NCBI RefSeq assembly: GCF_000420165.1
Contig: NZ_ATUK01000003.1
Coordinates: 1 to 64,000, forward strand
Source of the DNA: Thioalkalivibrio sp. AKL19
GTDB lineage: Bacteria > Pseudomonadota > Gammaproteobacteria > Ectothiorhodospirales > Ectothiorhodospiraceae
Reading direction: 5' to 3'
Length of the DNA stretch: 64,000 bases
Under the pieces are notes generated by a model that saw nothing but the letters and a program-made list of their open reading frames with translations, was not told where the DNA came from and ran no database searches. Made by a program: the position numbers and the translations under genes. Each line of letters starts with the position of its first letter. The first letter of the stretch is position 1. Below are positions 32,627 through 41,635 of this stretch, piece by piece.

Positions 32627-33204
32627 TGCCGAGCGGCGCCTCCCCGTGGCGCGGGCCCATCGTGGCGCTGTGCGGCCTGTTTGCTCTGCTGGCGTTGCCT
32701 GCGCCGGCCGCGGCGGTGGAGATCCGTGGCGCGAACCATATGTGGCTGGACGACACCACCGTGCTGGTGCGTCTCGATATCGATATGCGTCTGCCCGCCG
32801 TGCTGGAAGATGCCCTGGCCAACGGCGTGACCCTGGAATTCGAGGCGGAGACCCGTCTGGAACGTGGTCGCCGGGTGGGGCGCGATACCCTGGCGAGCGA
32901 GACACGGCGGGTCCAGCTGCAATACTTTGCGCTGAACCGGCATTACCTGGTAACCGCGGTGACCGACGAACGCATGGACCTGAAACCAACCCTGGGGGAT
33001 GCCCTGGACCAGGTCGCCCGGCGGCTGGGGCGGCTGCGTCTGGACGAGGTTCCGGATGCGGTCCGCGCAAACCCCGGCGAGTTCGATCTGGCGGCGCGGC
33101 TGATGCTGGTGTATTCGGCCCTGCCGCTGCCCCTGCAGCTGGATGCCGGTTTGCGCGGTGACCTGACGACGCGACAGGAGTGGCGGCGATGGTCGCTGGA
33201 TTAG
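32626..33204 (+). CDS. DUF4390 exported protein
   Basis: A 192-residue protein with a signal peptide (about residues 1-30, ending APAAA). The body matches the DUF4390 family style: VEIRGANHMWLDDTTVLVRLDIDMRLP at the start, QYFALNRHYLVT in the middle and a terminal region ending QEWRRWSLD. Function is unknown; it is typically encoded between rsmB and ntrY. The TAG stop at 33202-33204 is built from the first bases of repeat copy C, so the insertion marks the exact end of the gene. Native C-terminal residues may have been replaced. Confidence 0.85.
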   Translation: MPSGASPWRGPIVALCGLFALLALPAPAAAVEIRGANHMWLDDTTVLVRLDIDMRLPAVLEDALANGVTLEFEAETRLERGRRVGRDTLASETRRVQLQYFALNRHYLVTAVTDERMDLKPTLGDALDQVARRLGRLRLDEVPDAVRANPGEFDLAARLMLVYSALPLPLQLDAGLRGDLTTRQEWRRWSLD

Positions 33205-33503
33205 GGAAACGCTGGTCAACGTACATGCTCGCTGCTTCGTCGCTTTTGCGTGCGAACAAGGCGCGGCGATGGCCGTGCAGTCATTCTGCAAAAGGGAGCC
33301 GCAACGCCGTGCGCAGGCCCGTTTTTGATCACAACGGGCGGCCGAGCCCCTGCTTTCAATGGTTCGTGGGGTTGATTACCCAGGTTCCCCGGTCCGGCGT
33401 TGCGGCCCTTGCCGGTAGAATGGCGACCGGCTGCGGACCGCGCCTTGTTTCGGAAAACCTGGGTTGCCAACGCGAGGGTGTACGTTGATCAGCGTTTCCC
33501 TAA
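33201..33503 (+). repeat. Dispersed intergenic palindromic element, copy C
   Basis: A 299-bp core (33203-33501) with inverted ends extended by two bases (TTAGGG to CCCTAA). The first 32 bases match the complement of the last 32 at 29 positions. It shows the same internal order as copies A and B: ACAAGGCGCG, hairpin TGCAG-TCATT-CTGCA, CGCAACGC, hairpin CCCGTT to AACGGG, ACCCAGGTT pairing with AACCTGGGT, GCGTTGCG, hairpin CCGGT to ACCGG, CGCGCCTTGT. It separates DUF4390 from ntrY inside a normally contiguous operon, in sense orientation. It overlaps the DUF4390 stop and the likely ntrY start. Confidence 0.88.
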
Positions 33504-35689
33504 GGGGCTTCCCGTGGGGCCTGCTCGGCATCGGGCTCCTGTTCGCGCTGCTACTGACCTCGCTGGTGGTGATGGGCGATGCCGCCCAGAATCAGGCTCG
33601 CTTCGAGCAGCTGTTCCTGTGGCTGCTCGTGTTCCATGTCGCCGTGCTGGTGGCTTTGGGTGGCTTGATTATCTATCAGCTGGTGCGCATGGCGATCCAG
33701 TATCGCCGTGGGGTGCCCGGGAGCCGGCTGACCCTGCGCCTGGTCGCGGTGTTCATGCTGGTGGCGGTGCTGCCGGTGTCGGTCGTCTATTACTTCTCCT
33801 TCAAGTTCCTGAACGAGGGCGTGGACGCCTGGTTCGACGTGCGCGTGGAATCAGCGCTGGAGGACGCGCTGGAGCTGTCGCGCTCGTCGCTGGACCTGCG
33901 GGTGCGCCAGCTGGCGACCGAGACGCAGGAGCTGATGAGCGATCTCGAGGGGGTCTCGGAGGGCCTGGTGCCGCTGGCCCTCAACGACTATCGCCGTCAG
34001 GTCGGGGCACAGGAGTTGACCCTGGTCGGATCCAACAACCGCATCATCGCCTCCAGCACCGACAGCCCGATCCGCCGCCTCCCGACCCCGCCGGGTTCCG
34101 ACATCCTGATGCGGGTGCGCCCGGAGCAGCCGTATTCGCGCCTGGAGCCGCAGTCCGACGGCTCGCTGATCATCCGCGTGGTGGCCACTACCAGCAGCCG
34201 CCGCCCGGGCTCGGAGAATCGCATCCTGCAGGGCATCTACCCCGTGGACCCGCGCATGAGCGCGTTGTCGCTACGGGTGCAGGACGCCTTCGCCGACTAT
34301 CGCGAATTCGCCTACCTGCGCGGGCCGATGATCCAGGGCTTCGTGTTCACCCTGTCGCTGGCGCTGGCGATCTCGCTGATGGCCGCGCTGTGGGCCGGGC
34401 TGCTGGTGGCGCGGCGCATGGTGCGCCCGATCTCCGACCTGGTGCAGGGCACGCGCATGGTCGCCCAGGGTGACTACAGCACCCGCCTGGCGGTGCAGCG
34501 CGCCGACGAGCTGGGTTTCCTGGTGCAGTCGTTCAACACCATGACCCGCACCCTGAACGAGGCGCGCGACGAGGCCGAGCGCAACCGCCGCCTGCTGGAT
34601 GCCGAACGCGCCTATCTGGAGAGCGTGCTGCAGCATCTGCGCTCCGGCGTGCTGGCGCTGGATGGCAGCCTGCGCCTGCGTACCGCGAACGCCGCGGCCA
34701 GCGAGATCCTGGAATGCGACCTGCAGGGGGCGCGGACCCGGGTGATGTCGGAGGTGGGCGACGAGTGCCCGCTGGTGGCCCAGTTCTTCGAGGCGATCAG
34801 CGATGCCCTGGTGCGCCAGGAGACGGAATGGTCGCGCCAGGTGGTGGTGTTCACCCGCAGCGGGCGCAAGGTGCTGATGACCCGCGCGGTGTGGCTGCCG
34901 ACCTCCGGCTCCAGCCGGGGGCTGCACGCGATCGTGTTCGACGACATGACCGAGTTCCTCAAGGCCCAGCGCGATGCGGCCTGGGGCGAGGTCGCCCGGC
35001 GCCTCGCGCACGAGATCAAGAACCCGCTGACGCCGATCCAGCTGTCCGCCGAGCGCCTGTCCAGGCGCCTCGGCAAGGTCCTGGAGGGGGCGGATCGCGA
35101 GGTGCTGGATCGCGCCACCGGAACCATCGTGCAGCAGGTGGAGGCGATGAAGACCCTGGTCAACGCCTTCCGTGACTACGCTCAGGCCCCACAGCTGGAA
35201 CGCGCATCGGTGGACCTGAACCAGCTGATCCGGGACGTCGGCGAGTTGTACCTGGACCAGGACGGGCGCTCGCGCGTCGATGTCACGCTGGATGCGTCCC
35301 TTCCACGGATCCATGGCGATGCCGGGCGTCTGCGCCAGTTGCTGCACAACCTGATCAAGAACGCCCTGGAAGCGGGCGAGGGCCACGAGGACATGGAGGT
35401 GCATGTCGCCACCGCGTACCTCGACGACCCCGCCGGGCCGCACATCGAGCTGCGGGTGACCGACACCGGTCCCGGCATCAAGCCGGAGTTCCTCGAGCGG
35501 ATCTTCGAGCCCTACACCACCGACAAGCCGCGTGGAACCGGTCTCGGGCTGGCGGTCGCGCAGAAGATCGTGGAGGAGCATGGCGGCATGATTGAGTGCC
35601 ATAATGCGGAGTCCGGGCAGGGAGGCGCGGTCTTCCGCATCCGCATCCCGGTGGAGCATGGTCCGGTGGTTCACGAGGAGCCCGAATGA
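33485..35689 (+). CDS. ntrY: NtrY-type membrane sensor histidine kinase
   Basis: A 734-residue sensor kinase with two N-terminal membrane helices, an extracytoplasmic segment of about 200 residues and another helix (about 275-300). HAMP follows (RRMVRPISDLVQGTR), then a PAS domain, the phospho-acceptor histidine near residue 509 in RRLAHEIKNPLTP, and an ATPase domain with HNLIKNALEA, DTGPGI and GTGLGLAV. It is the partner of NtrX. The first helix begins about nine codons into the frame. The best start is therefore TTG 33485, inside repeat copy C, with AGGG about 7 bases upstream, also in the repeat; an upstream TTG at 33464 is the alternative. Confidence 0.9.
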   Translation: MISVSLRGFPWGLLGIGLLFALLLTSLVVMGDAAQNQARFEQLFLWLLVFHVAVLVALGGLIIYQLVRMAIQYRRGVPGSRLTLRLVAVFMLVAVLPVSVVYYFSFKFLNEGVDAWFDVRVESALEDALELSRSSLDLRVRQLATETQELMSDLEGVSEGLVPLALNDYRRQVGAQELTLVGSNNRIIASSTDSPIRRLPTPPGSDILMRVRPEQPYSRLEPQSDGSLIIRVVATTSSRRPGSENRILQGIYPVDPRMSALSLRVQDAFADYREFAYLRGPMIQGFVFTLSLALAISLMAALWAGLLVARRMVRPISDLVQGTRMVAQGDYSTRLAVQRADELGFLVQSFNTMTRTLNEARDEAERNRRLLDAERAYLESVLQHLRSGVLALDGSLRLRTANAAASEILECDLQGARTRVMSEVGDECPLVAQFFEAISDALVRQETEWSRQVVVFTRSGRKVLMTRAVWLPTSGSSRGLHAIVFDDMTEFLKAQRDAAWGEVARRLAHEIKNPLTPIQLSAERLSRRLGKVLEGADREVLDRATGTIVQQVEAMKTLVNAFRDYAQAPQLERASVDLNQLIRDVGELYLDQDGRSRVDVTLDASLPRIHGDAGRLRQLLHNLIKNALEAGEGHEDMEVHVATAYLDDPAGPHIELRVTDTGPGIKPEFLERIFEPYTTDKPRGTGLGLAVAQKIVEEHGGMIECHNAESGQGGAVFRIRIPVEHGPVVHEEPE

Positions 35690-37065
35690 GCGCAGCCTAC
35701 ATACTCGTGGTCGACGACGAGCCGGACATCCGCATGCTGCTGCAGGATGTGCTGGAGGACGAGGGCTACCAGGTGGCGCTCGCCGGCTCCGTGGCCGAGG
35801 CCAAGGCGCAGCGCCGGAGCCGCCGCCCCGACCTGATCCTGCTGGATGTCTGGATGCCGGACGGCGACGGCATCTCGCTGCTGAAGGAATGGAGCGACGA
35901 CGAGGGCCTGCCGTGCCCGGTGGTGATGATCTCCGGGCACGGCAATGTCGAGACCGCCGTCGATGCCACGCGGCTCGGGGCCTACGACTTCATCGAGAAG
36001 CCGTTGTCCATCGACAAGCTGCTGATAACCCTGAACAATGCCCTGGAGTCCGCACGCCTGCAGCGCGAGAACGTGGGCCTGAAGCGCCACGCCGGAACGG
36101 TCCAGGATCCGGTAGGCGACAGCGCCACCATGGTGAACCTGCGTGACCAGGTGCAGCGCATGGCGCAGCACGATACCTGGGTGCTGATCACCGGCGAGCC
36201 GGGGGTCGGCAAGCAGACTTTCGCGCGGCTGCTGCATGCGCGCAGCGCGCGCCGCGAGAGCCCGTTCATCGTGGTCTCGGTGGGGTCGCTCTCGGGCGAG
36301 GAGGCGATCGCCGAACTGTTCGGCAGCGAGCAGGGCGAGCACGTGCGCTACGGCCTGCTGGAGCAGGCGGCGGGTGGCGTGCTGTTCCTGGACGAGGTCG
36401 CGGAGATGGACCTGCAGACCCAGGGGCGTCTGTTGCATGCCCTGGACACCCAGCGCATCACGCGGATTGGCGGCAACCAGCCGATCAGCGTGAACGTGCG
36501 CGTGATCGCGGCCAGCCAGTATGACCTGGCCGAGGCGGTGGAGCAGGGCCACTTCCGCGAGGACCTGTACTACCGGCTGAATGTCCTGCCGCTGGCGATC
36601 CCGCCGCTGCGCGAGCATCCGGAGGACATCCCCGAACTGCTGGAGTGCCACATGCGTCACCTGCACCAGCAGGAAGGACTGCCGGTGCGGGCCTTCCAGC
36701 GCCCGGCGCTGGAGCGGTTGCAGCAGTACCATTGGCCAGGCAACGTGCGCGAGCTGCGCAATCTGGTGCAGCGTCTGATGATCCTGGGCTCCGGCGACGA
36801 GATCACCCGTGACGAGGTGGAACGCACCCTCAGTGGGCAGCCGCAGCGCGCCGAGGAGGCCGCTGAGGGAGCTGTCGCCATCCCCGATCTGCCGCTGCGC
36901 GAGGCGCGCGAACAGTTCGAACGCGAATACCTGCAGCAGCAGCTGGAGCGCTCGGAGGGCAACATGACGCGCCTGGCCGAGCGGGTGGGGCTGGAGCGCA
37001 CGCACCTGTACCGCAAGTTCAAGGCGCTGGGGATCGACCCCAAGCGCGTGAAATCCGATAGCTGA
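35686..37065 (+). CDS. ntrX: NtrX-type response regulator (AAA+ domain without GAFTGA)
   Basis: A 459-residue regulator with a receiver domain (phospho-acceptor Asp54 in LILLDVWMPDGDG), an AAA+ domain with Walker A GEPGVGKQTF and Walker B GGVLFLDEVAEM, and a Fis-type helix-turn-helix at the C-terminus (GNMTRLAERVGLERTHLYRKF). Where sigma-54 activators have GAFTGA it reads ELFGSEQGEHVRYGLLE, so contact with sigma-54 is unlikely; loss of this motif is known for NtrX. It is coupled to ntrY by a four-base overlap. NtrYX pairs respond to nitrogen, redox or envelope cues in other proteobacteria. Confidence 0.93.
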   Translation: MSAAYILVVDDEPDIRMLLQDVLEDEGYQVALAGSVAEAKAQRRSRRPDLILLDVWMPDGDGISLLKEWSDDEGLPCPVVMISGHGNVETAVDATRLGAYDFIEKPLSIDKLLITLNNALESARLQRENVGLKRHAGTVQDPVGDSATMVNLRDQVQRMAQHDTWVLITGEPGVGKQTFARLLHARSARRESPFIVVSVGSLSGEEAIAELFGSEQGEHVRYGLLEQAAGGVLFLDEVAEMDLQTQGRLLHALDTQRITRIGGNQPISVNVRVIAASQYDLAEAVEQGHFREDLYYRLNVLPLAIPPLREHPEDIPELLECHMRHLHQQEGLPVRAFQRPALERLQQYHWPGNVRELRNLVQRLMILGSGDEITRDEVERTLSGQPQRAEEAAEGAVAIPDLPLREAREQFEREYLQQQLERSEGNMTRLAERVGLERTHLYRKFKALGIDPKRVKSDS

Positions 37066-37088
37066 ATCCGCTCCGGGACGGGAGGCGC

Positions 37089-38468
37089 ATGAAGCACATC
37101 ATCATCCTCGGGGCCGGTCAGGTCGGCCAGTCACTGGCCGAGGCGCTGAGCGCCGACGGGATCGACATTACGGTGGTCGACTACCGCGCCGAGATGCTGG
37201 CGGAGCTGGAGGATCGCTTCGACATCAAGACCGTGCACGGCTTTGCCGCGCACCCCTCGGTGCTGGAGGCAGCCGGTGCGCAGGACGCGTCCATGCTGAT
37301 CGCGGTCACCAACTCGGACGAGACCAACATGGTCGCCTGCCAGGTGGCCTCCACGCTGTTCAACATCGAGACCAAGATCGCCCGGGTACGGGCCCGCGAC
37401 TACCACGACACGCCGGCGTTGTTCGCCCAGGACGCGATGCCGGTGGACATGCTGATCTCGCCCGAGGCGATCGTGACCAGCCACATCCAGCGACTGATCG
37501 AGCACCCCGGTTCGCTGCAGGTGCTGGAGTTCGCCGAGGGCCGGGTATCACTGGTGGGCGTGCGGGCCTACTACGGCGGTCCGCTGGTCGGGCACGAGCT
37601 GAAGAACCTGCAAAGCGACATGCCCGGCATCCATACCCGGGTCGCCGCGATCTTCCGCAAGGACCGGCCGATCCAGCCGGACGGCTCGACGGTGATCGAG
37701 GCGGACGACGAGGTGTTCTTCGTCGCGGCGAAGAAGAACATCCGCGCGGTCACCTCGGAGCTGCGCAAGCTGGAAAAGCCCTACAAGCGCATCCTGATCG
37801 CGGGCGGCGGCAACATCGGCGAGCGCCTGGCCGAGACCCTCAGCAAGCGCTACCGGGTCAAGGTGATCGAGCGCGACTCGGATCGCGCGGACCACCTGGC
37901 GCGCACCCTGCCCAGCAATGTGCTGGTGCTGCACGGGGACAGCTCGGATGACCGCTTCCTCGAATCCATCAACGTCGAGCACAGCGACGTCTTCTGCGCG
38001 GTCACCAACGACGACCAGGCCAACATCTTCGCCGGCATGCTGGCCAAGCGCTGGGGTGTACGCAAGGTGATGTCGCTGATCAATCGCCCGAGCTACGTGG
38101 ATCTGCTGCAAAGCGGGACCATCGACGTCGCGATCTCGCCGCAGCAGGCCACCATCGGGGCGTTGCTGGCCCGGGTGCGCGAGGGCGGCACCGCCACCGT
38201 GCATACCCTGCGGCGCGGCGCGGCCGAGGCCATCGAGACGGTGGTCAATGGCGACGCCCGGACCTCGCAGGTGGTCAGTCGCCGGATCGACGAGATCGAC
38301 TTCCCCGAGGGCACCAGCGTGGGTGCCGTGGTGCGCGAAGAGGAGGTCATCATCCCGCACCGGGATACCGTCATCGAGGCCGGCGACCACGTGATCCTGT
38401 TCGTGACCGACCGGCGCAAGGTGAAGCAGGTACAGCGCCTGTTCCAGCCCACGGCGCTGTTCTTCTAG
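37089..38468 (+). CDS. trkA: Trk potassium uptake NAD-binding regulatory subunit TrkA
   Basis: A 459-residue peripheral membrane protein with two tandem RCK units, each an NAD-binding RCK_N fold (IIILGAGQVGQSLAEAL at residue 4; RILIAGGGNIGERLAETL at about 236) followed by an RCK_C domain. It gates the TrkH channel. It lies 23 bp downstream of ntrX and 13 bp upstream of trkH; ntrYX-trkA-trkH is a conserved order. Good codon match and a GGGAGGCGC ribosome site support the ATG at 37089. Confidence 0.97.
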   Translation: MKHIIILGAGQVGQSLAEALSADGIDITVVDYRAEMLAELEDRFDIKTVHGFAAHPSVLEAAGAQDASMLIAVTNSDETNMVACQVASTLFNIETKIARVRARDYHDTPALFAQDAMPVDMLISPEAIVTSHIQRLIEHPGSLQVLEFAEGRVSLVGVRAYYGGPLVGHELKNLQSDMPGIHTRVAAIFRKDRPIQPDGSTVIEADDEVFFVAAKKNIRAVTSELRKLEKPYKRILIAGGGNIGERLAETLSKRYRVKVIERDSDRADHLARTLPSNVLVLHGDSSDDRFLESINVEHSDVFCAVTNDDQANIFAGMLAKRWGVRKVMSLINRPSYVDLLQSGTIDVAISPQQATIGALLARVREGGTATVHTLRRGAAEAIETVVNGDARTSQVVSRRIDEIDFPEGTSVGAVVREEEVIIPHRDTVIEAGDHVILFVTDRRKVKQVQRLFQPTALFF

Positions 38469-38481
38469 GCGGAGCGCGCGG

Positions 38482-39936
38482 ATGCTCCATCTCGCCTCCA
38501 CGGCCCGGCTGCTGGGTGTCCTGCTGACGCTGTTCAGTCTGGCGATGCTGCCGCCGGCGGCCATTGGCTTTCTCTACGGGGAGTCCACCGCGTACGTGTT
38601 CCTGCAGGCCTTTGCCCTGCTGTTGCTGATGGGCGGTCTGCTGTGGGCGCCGTTGTACCGCATGCGCCAGGAGCTGCAGGCGCGCGACGGCTTCATCCTG
38701 GTGGTGCTGTTCTGGCTGGGGCTGGGGATCGCCGGGGCGACCCCCCTGTTCCTGGATCCGAGCCTGCAGGTGTCGTTCACCGACGCGGCGTTCGAGTCGA
38801 TGTCCGGCCTGACCACGACCGGGGCCACCGTGCTGACCGGGCTGGACGACCTGCCGCGGGCGCTGCTGTGGTATCGCCAGCAGCTGCAGTGGATGGGCGG
38901 CATGGGGATCATCGTGCTGGCGGTGGCCATCCTGCCGCTGCTGGGCGTGGGCGGCATGCAGCTGTTCAAGGCGGAGACCCCGGGCCCGATCCGCGACAAC
39001 AAGCTGACGCCGCGCATCGCCGAAACCGCGCGCAATCTCTGGTACATCTACCTGGGCCTGACCGTGGCCTGCGCGCTGGCCTACTGGGTCGCCGGCATGG
39101 ATGCCTTCGATGCCGTCGCGCACTCCTTCACCACGGTGGCGATTGGTGGCTTCTCGACCTATGACGCCAGCATCGGCCACTTCGACTCCGTGGCGATCGA
39201 GATGGTTGCCATCGCGTTCATGGTCCTGGGCGGGATGAACTTCGCGCTCCACTTTCTGGTGCTGCACCGCGCGACCTGGAAGCCTTACCAGCGGGACGAG
39301 GAGTTGCGTGCCTACCTGCTGGTGCTCGGCTCGGCAACCGTGCTGGTGGTCGGCTTCATGCTCTGGAGCGGGTTTACCGATCAGTTCGGCGATGCATTGC
39401 GCCGCGGGGTCTTCCATGTCGTGTCCATTGCGACCACTACGGGCTATGCGACGGACGCCTTCTACCTGTGGCCCGGTTTCCTGCCGGTCCTGCTGATCTT
39501 CCTGTCGTTCATCGGTGGCTGTACCGGTTCCACCGGGGGTGGCATGAAGGTGGTCCGCGTGTTGCTGCTGATGAAGCAGGGGCTGCGCGAGATCAAGCGC
39601 CTGATCCACCCGCATGCGCGGATCACCGTGAAGGTGAACGGCAAGGAGGCCCCGGATCGGGTGGTCCAGGCGGTGTGGGGCTTCCTCGCCGCCTACGTGA
39701 TGGTGTTCGTGGTGATGATGCTGGCGTTGATGGCATCCGGTCTGGATCAGGTGACCGCGTTCTCGGCGGTGGCGGCCACGCTGAACAACCTCGGCCCCGG
39801 ACTGGGCGAGGTCGGGCCCAACTTCCAGTCGATCAACGACTTCAGCAAGTGGGTCCTGGTGCTCGCCATGCTGATGGGTCGCCTGGAAATCTTTACCGTG
39901 CTGGTGCTTCTGTCGCCCGCCTTCTGGCGGCGTTAG
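38482..39936 (+). CDS. trkH: Trk potassium uptake channel TrkH
   Basis: A 484-residue inner-membrane K+ translocating subunit. Four pore loops with the selectivity-filter glycine regions are visible: LTTTGATVL, TVAIGGFSTYD, TTTGYATDAF and NNLGPGLGE, set among about ten membrane helices. It works with TrkA in low-affinity K+ uptake, the main osmotic response in salt-adapted gammaproteobacteria. It is the last of the ntrYX-trkAH set; the next gene begins 40 bp on. Confidence 0.97.
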   Translation: MLHLASTARLLGVLLTLFSLAMLPPAAIGFLYGESTAYVFLQAFALLLLMGGLLWAPLYRMRQELQARDGFILVVLFWLGLGIAGATPLFLDPSLQVSFTDAAFESMSGLTTTGATVLTGLDDLPRALLWYRQQLQWMGGMGIIVLAVAILPLLGVGGMQLFKAETPGPIRDNKLTPRIAETARNLWYIYLGLTVACALAYWVAGMDAFDAVAHSFTTVAIGGFSTYDASIGHFDSVAIEMVAIAFMVLGGMNFALHFLVLHRATWKPYQRDEELRAYLLVLGSATVLVVGFMLWSGFTDQFGDALRRGVFHVVSIATTTGYATDAFYLWPGFLPVLLIFLSFIGGCTGSTGGGMKVVRVLLLMKQGLREIKRLIHPHARITVKVNGKEAPDRVVQAVWGFLAAYVMVFVVMMLALMASGLDQVTAFSAVAATLNNLGPGLGEVGPNFQSINDFSKWVLVLAMLMGRLEIFTVLVLLSPAFWRR

Positions 39937-39976
39937 CCTGAACGGGTAGTTTGGCCGGCGGCGCGGGAGGTGCCCC

Positions 39977-40336
39977 ATGAGCGACATGATCGAACGTTTC
40001 CAGAACATGCTCGACGGCGGACAGGACTCCGCCATGCTGCGCTTCTCGCTGGGCAATGCCCTGGCGACCGATGGCCAGCTCGAGGCCGCGGTCCCGCACC
40101 TGGAGCGGGCGCTGGAACTGGACGGCGGCTACTCGGCCGCCTGGAAGCTGCTGGCGAAGACGCTGGTGCAGCTGGAGCGTCCCGAGGCGGCGCTGTCCAC
40201 CTGCGAGCGGGGCATCCGCGTGGCCACCGAGAAGGGCGACCTGCAGGCCGCGAAGGAAATGGAGGTCTTCGCCAAGCGCGCCCGCAAGCAGCAGGCCGCC
40301 ACGGATGGGCCTGGCGACGGCTCCGGGGGCGCATGA
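39977..40336 (+). CDS. TPR-repeat protein
   Basis: A 119-residue soluble helical protein with two tetratricopeptide repeats. The first is about residues 18-51 (ALAT DGQLEAAVPHLERALELDGG style) and the second about 52-85 (AWKLLAKTLVQLERPEAALSTCERGI). A charged C-terminal helix and a glycine-rich end follow. It is presumably a scaffold for protein contacts; the partner is unknown. A GGGAGGTG ribosome site precedes the ATG. Its stop overlaps the start of the acyltransferase gene by four bases, suggesting the two products act together. Confidence 0.8.
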   Translation: MSDMIERFQNMLDGGQDSAMLRFSLGNALATDGQLEAAVPHLERALELDGGYSAAWKLLAKTLVQLERPEAALSTCERGIRVATEKGDLQAAKEMEVFAKRARKQQAATDGPGDGSGGA

Positions 40337-41325
40337 GCGCAGCAGACGACGACCGAAGCCGGAACCACGACGCCGGTGCCTACAAGGCCCCGCTGACCGC
40401 CGCGCACTTCGCCCCGCGTTACTGGGGCAGCTGGCTGTTGCTGGGTCTGGCCTGGGTCCTGCAGGAGCTTCCGCGTCCGGCCGTACGCGGTCTGGCGCGC
40501 GGCCTGGGCCCGCTGATCCGTCGCTTCGCCGGGCGCAGCCGGTCGGTGGCCGAACGCAACCTGGAGCTGTGCTTTCCGCACCTGAGCGCCGCCGAGCGCG
40601 CGCAGCGTCTGGAGGCCTATTACCGCTACCAGGCCCAGACGGTGCTGGATTACGGCCTGCTGTGGTTCGGCAAGCCGGGGCAGCATGCCACCCGGATCCG
40701 CATCGAGGGTGTGGAGCACTACGAGCGCCTGCGCTCCGCCGGCACGCCGGTGATCATCCTCGCCCCGCACTCCCTGGCGCTGGATTATGGCGGCGTGCGC
40801 ATGAGCCAGATGTTCGACGGCGTATCCTTCGCCAAGCCGATGAAGAACCCGGTGCTCGAGTGGATCAACCATCGCAGCCGCACGCGCTACTCCGGCGACA
40901 TCTTTGCCCGCGACCAGGGCCTGCGCCCGGCGATCCGCCAGCTCAAGCGCGGGCGCTTCTTCTACTACCTTCCGGACGAAGACCTGGGCGCCGAGGGCGC
41001 GGTGTTCGTGGATTTCTTCGGCGTGCAGAAGGCCACGCTGACCGCGCTGGCGCGCCTGGCGCGCATGTCGAAGGCCGCGGTACTCCCCAGCTTCGCCTGG
41101 TACGACACGGCGGCCGACCAGTACGTGATGCGCCTGTGGCCCCCCATGGACGGGTATCCCACCGGCGATGACGAGGCCGACGCCCGGCAGATGAACGCGG
41201 CCGTGGAGCGCGGCATCGAACAGGCTCCGCCGCAGTACCTGTGGTCCATGCGCCTGTTCCGCACCCGCCCCGAAGGCGAGCCGCGCCTGTACCCCGACCG
41301 CAAGCGCAAGGGAAACACTGATTAA
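40333..41325 (+). CDS. LpxL/HtrB-family lysophospholipid acyltransferase
   Basis: A 330-residue inner-membrane acyltransferase. An N-terminal hydrophobic helix (about 33-50, YWGSWLLLGLAWVLQEL) anchors it. The catalytic HX4D motif is in APHSLALDYGG (about residue 142), followed by the conserved NRxxR-like NHRSRTRYSG and the YLPDEDLGAEGAVFVDFFG segment. It probably adds a secondary acyl chain to lipid A (LpxL/LpxM role). The last codons (K-G-N-T-D-stop) run into repeat copy D, which begins at the second base of the AAG codon at 41308, so the native C-terminus has been replaced by element sequence. Confidence 0.88.
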   Translation: MSAADDDRSRNHDAGAYKAPLTAAHFAPRYWGSWLLLGLAWVLQELPRPAVRGLARGLGPLIRRFAGRSRSVAERNLELCFPHLSAAERAQRLEAYYRYQAQTVLDYGLLWFGKPGQHATRIRIEGVEHYERLRSAGTPVIILAPHSLALDYGGVRMSQMFDGVSFAKPMKNPVLEWINHRSRTRYSGDIFARDQGLRPAIRQLKRGRFFYYLPDEDLGAEGAVFVDFFGVQKATLTALARLARMSKAAVLPSFAWYDTAADQYVMRLWPPMDGYPTGDDEADARQMNAAVERGIEQAPPQYLWSMRLFRTRPEGEPRLYPDRKRKGNTD

Positions 41326-41622
41326 TGCACACACTCGCGTTGGCACCCCAGGTTTTCCGAGACAAGGCGCGCCGTGCTGCGGGTCGCGGTTCTACCCGCC
41401 CGTTTTTGATGGATTCGGGGCGCAACGCAGGATCGGGGAACCTGGGGTGCCAACCCCACAAACGATTGAAGGCAGGGGCTCGGCCGCCCGTTGTTGACGA
41501 AAACGGGCGCGCGCACGGCGTTGCGGCTCCCTTGTGCAGAATGACTGCACGGCGGTCACCGCGCCTTGTTCGCACCCAAAAGCGACTCGAGCGCGAGCGT
41601 GTGCATTATTCAGTGTTTCCCT
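41309..41622 (-). repeat. Dispersed intergenic palindromic element, copy D (inverted)
   Basis: A 314-bp member of the same family, in the opposite orientation to copies A-C. The inverted ends (AGGGAAACACTGA start) match at 29 of 31 positions. Read on the minus strand it has CTCGAGTCGC, ACAAGGCGCG, hairpin TGCAG-TCATT-CTGCA, CGCAACGC, hairpin CGCCCGTT to AACGGGCG, GCACCCCAGGTT pairing perfectly with AACCTGGGGTGC, GCGTTGCG, hairpin GCGGGT to ACCCGC and CGCGCCTTGT. About 15 extra bases near the third hairpin explain the greater length. It carries the stop of the acyltransferase gene and ends 13 bp before the glycosylase start. Confidence 0.88.
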
Positions 41623-41635
41623 AACCCCGTCGGCC

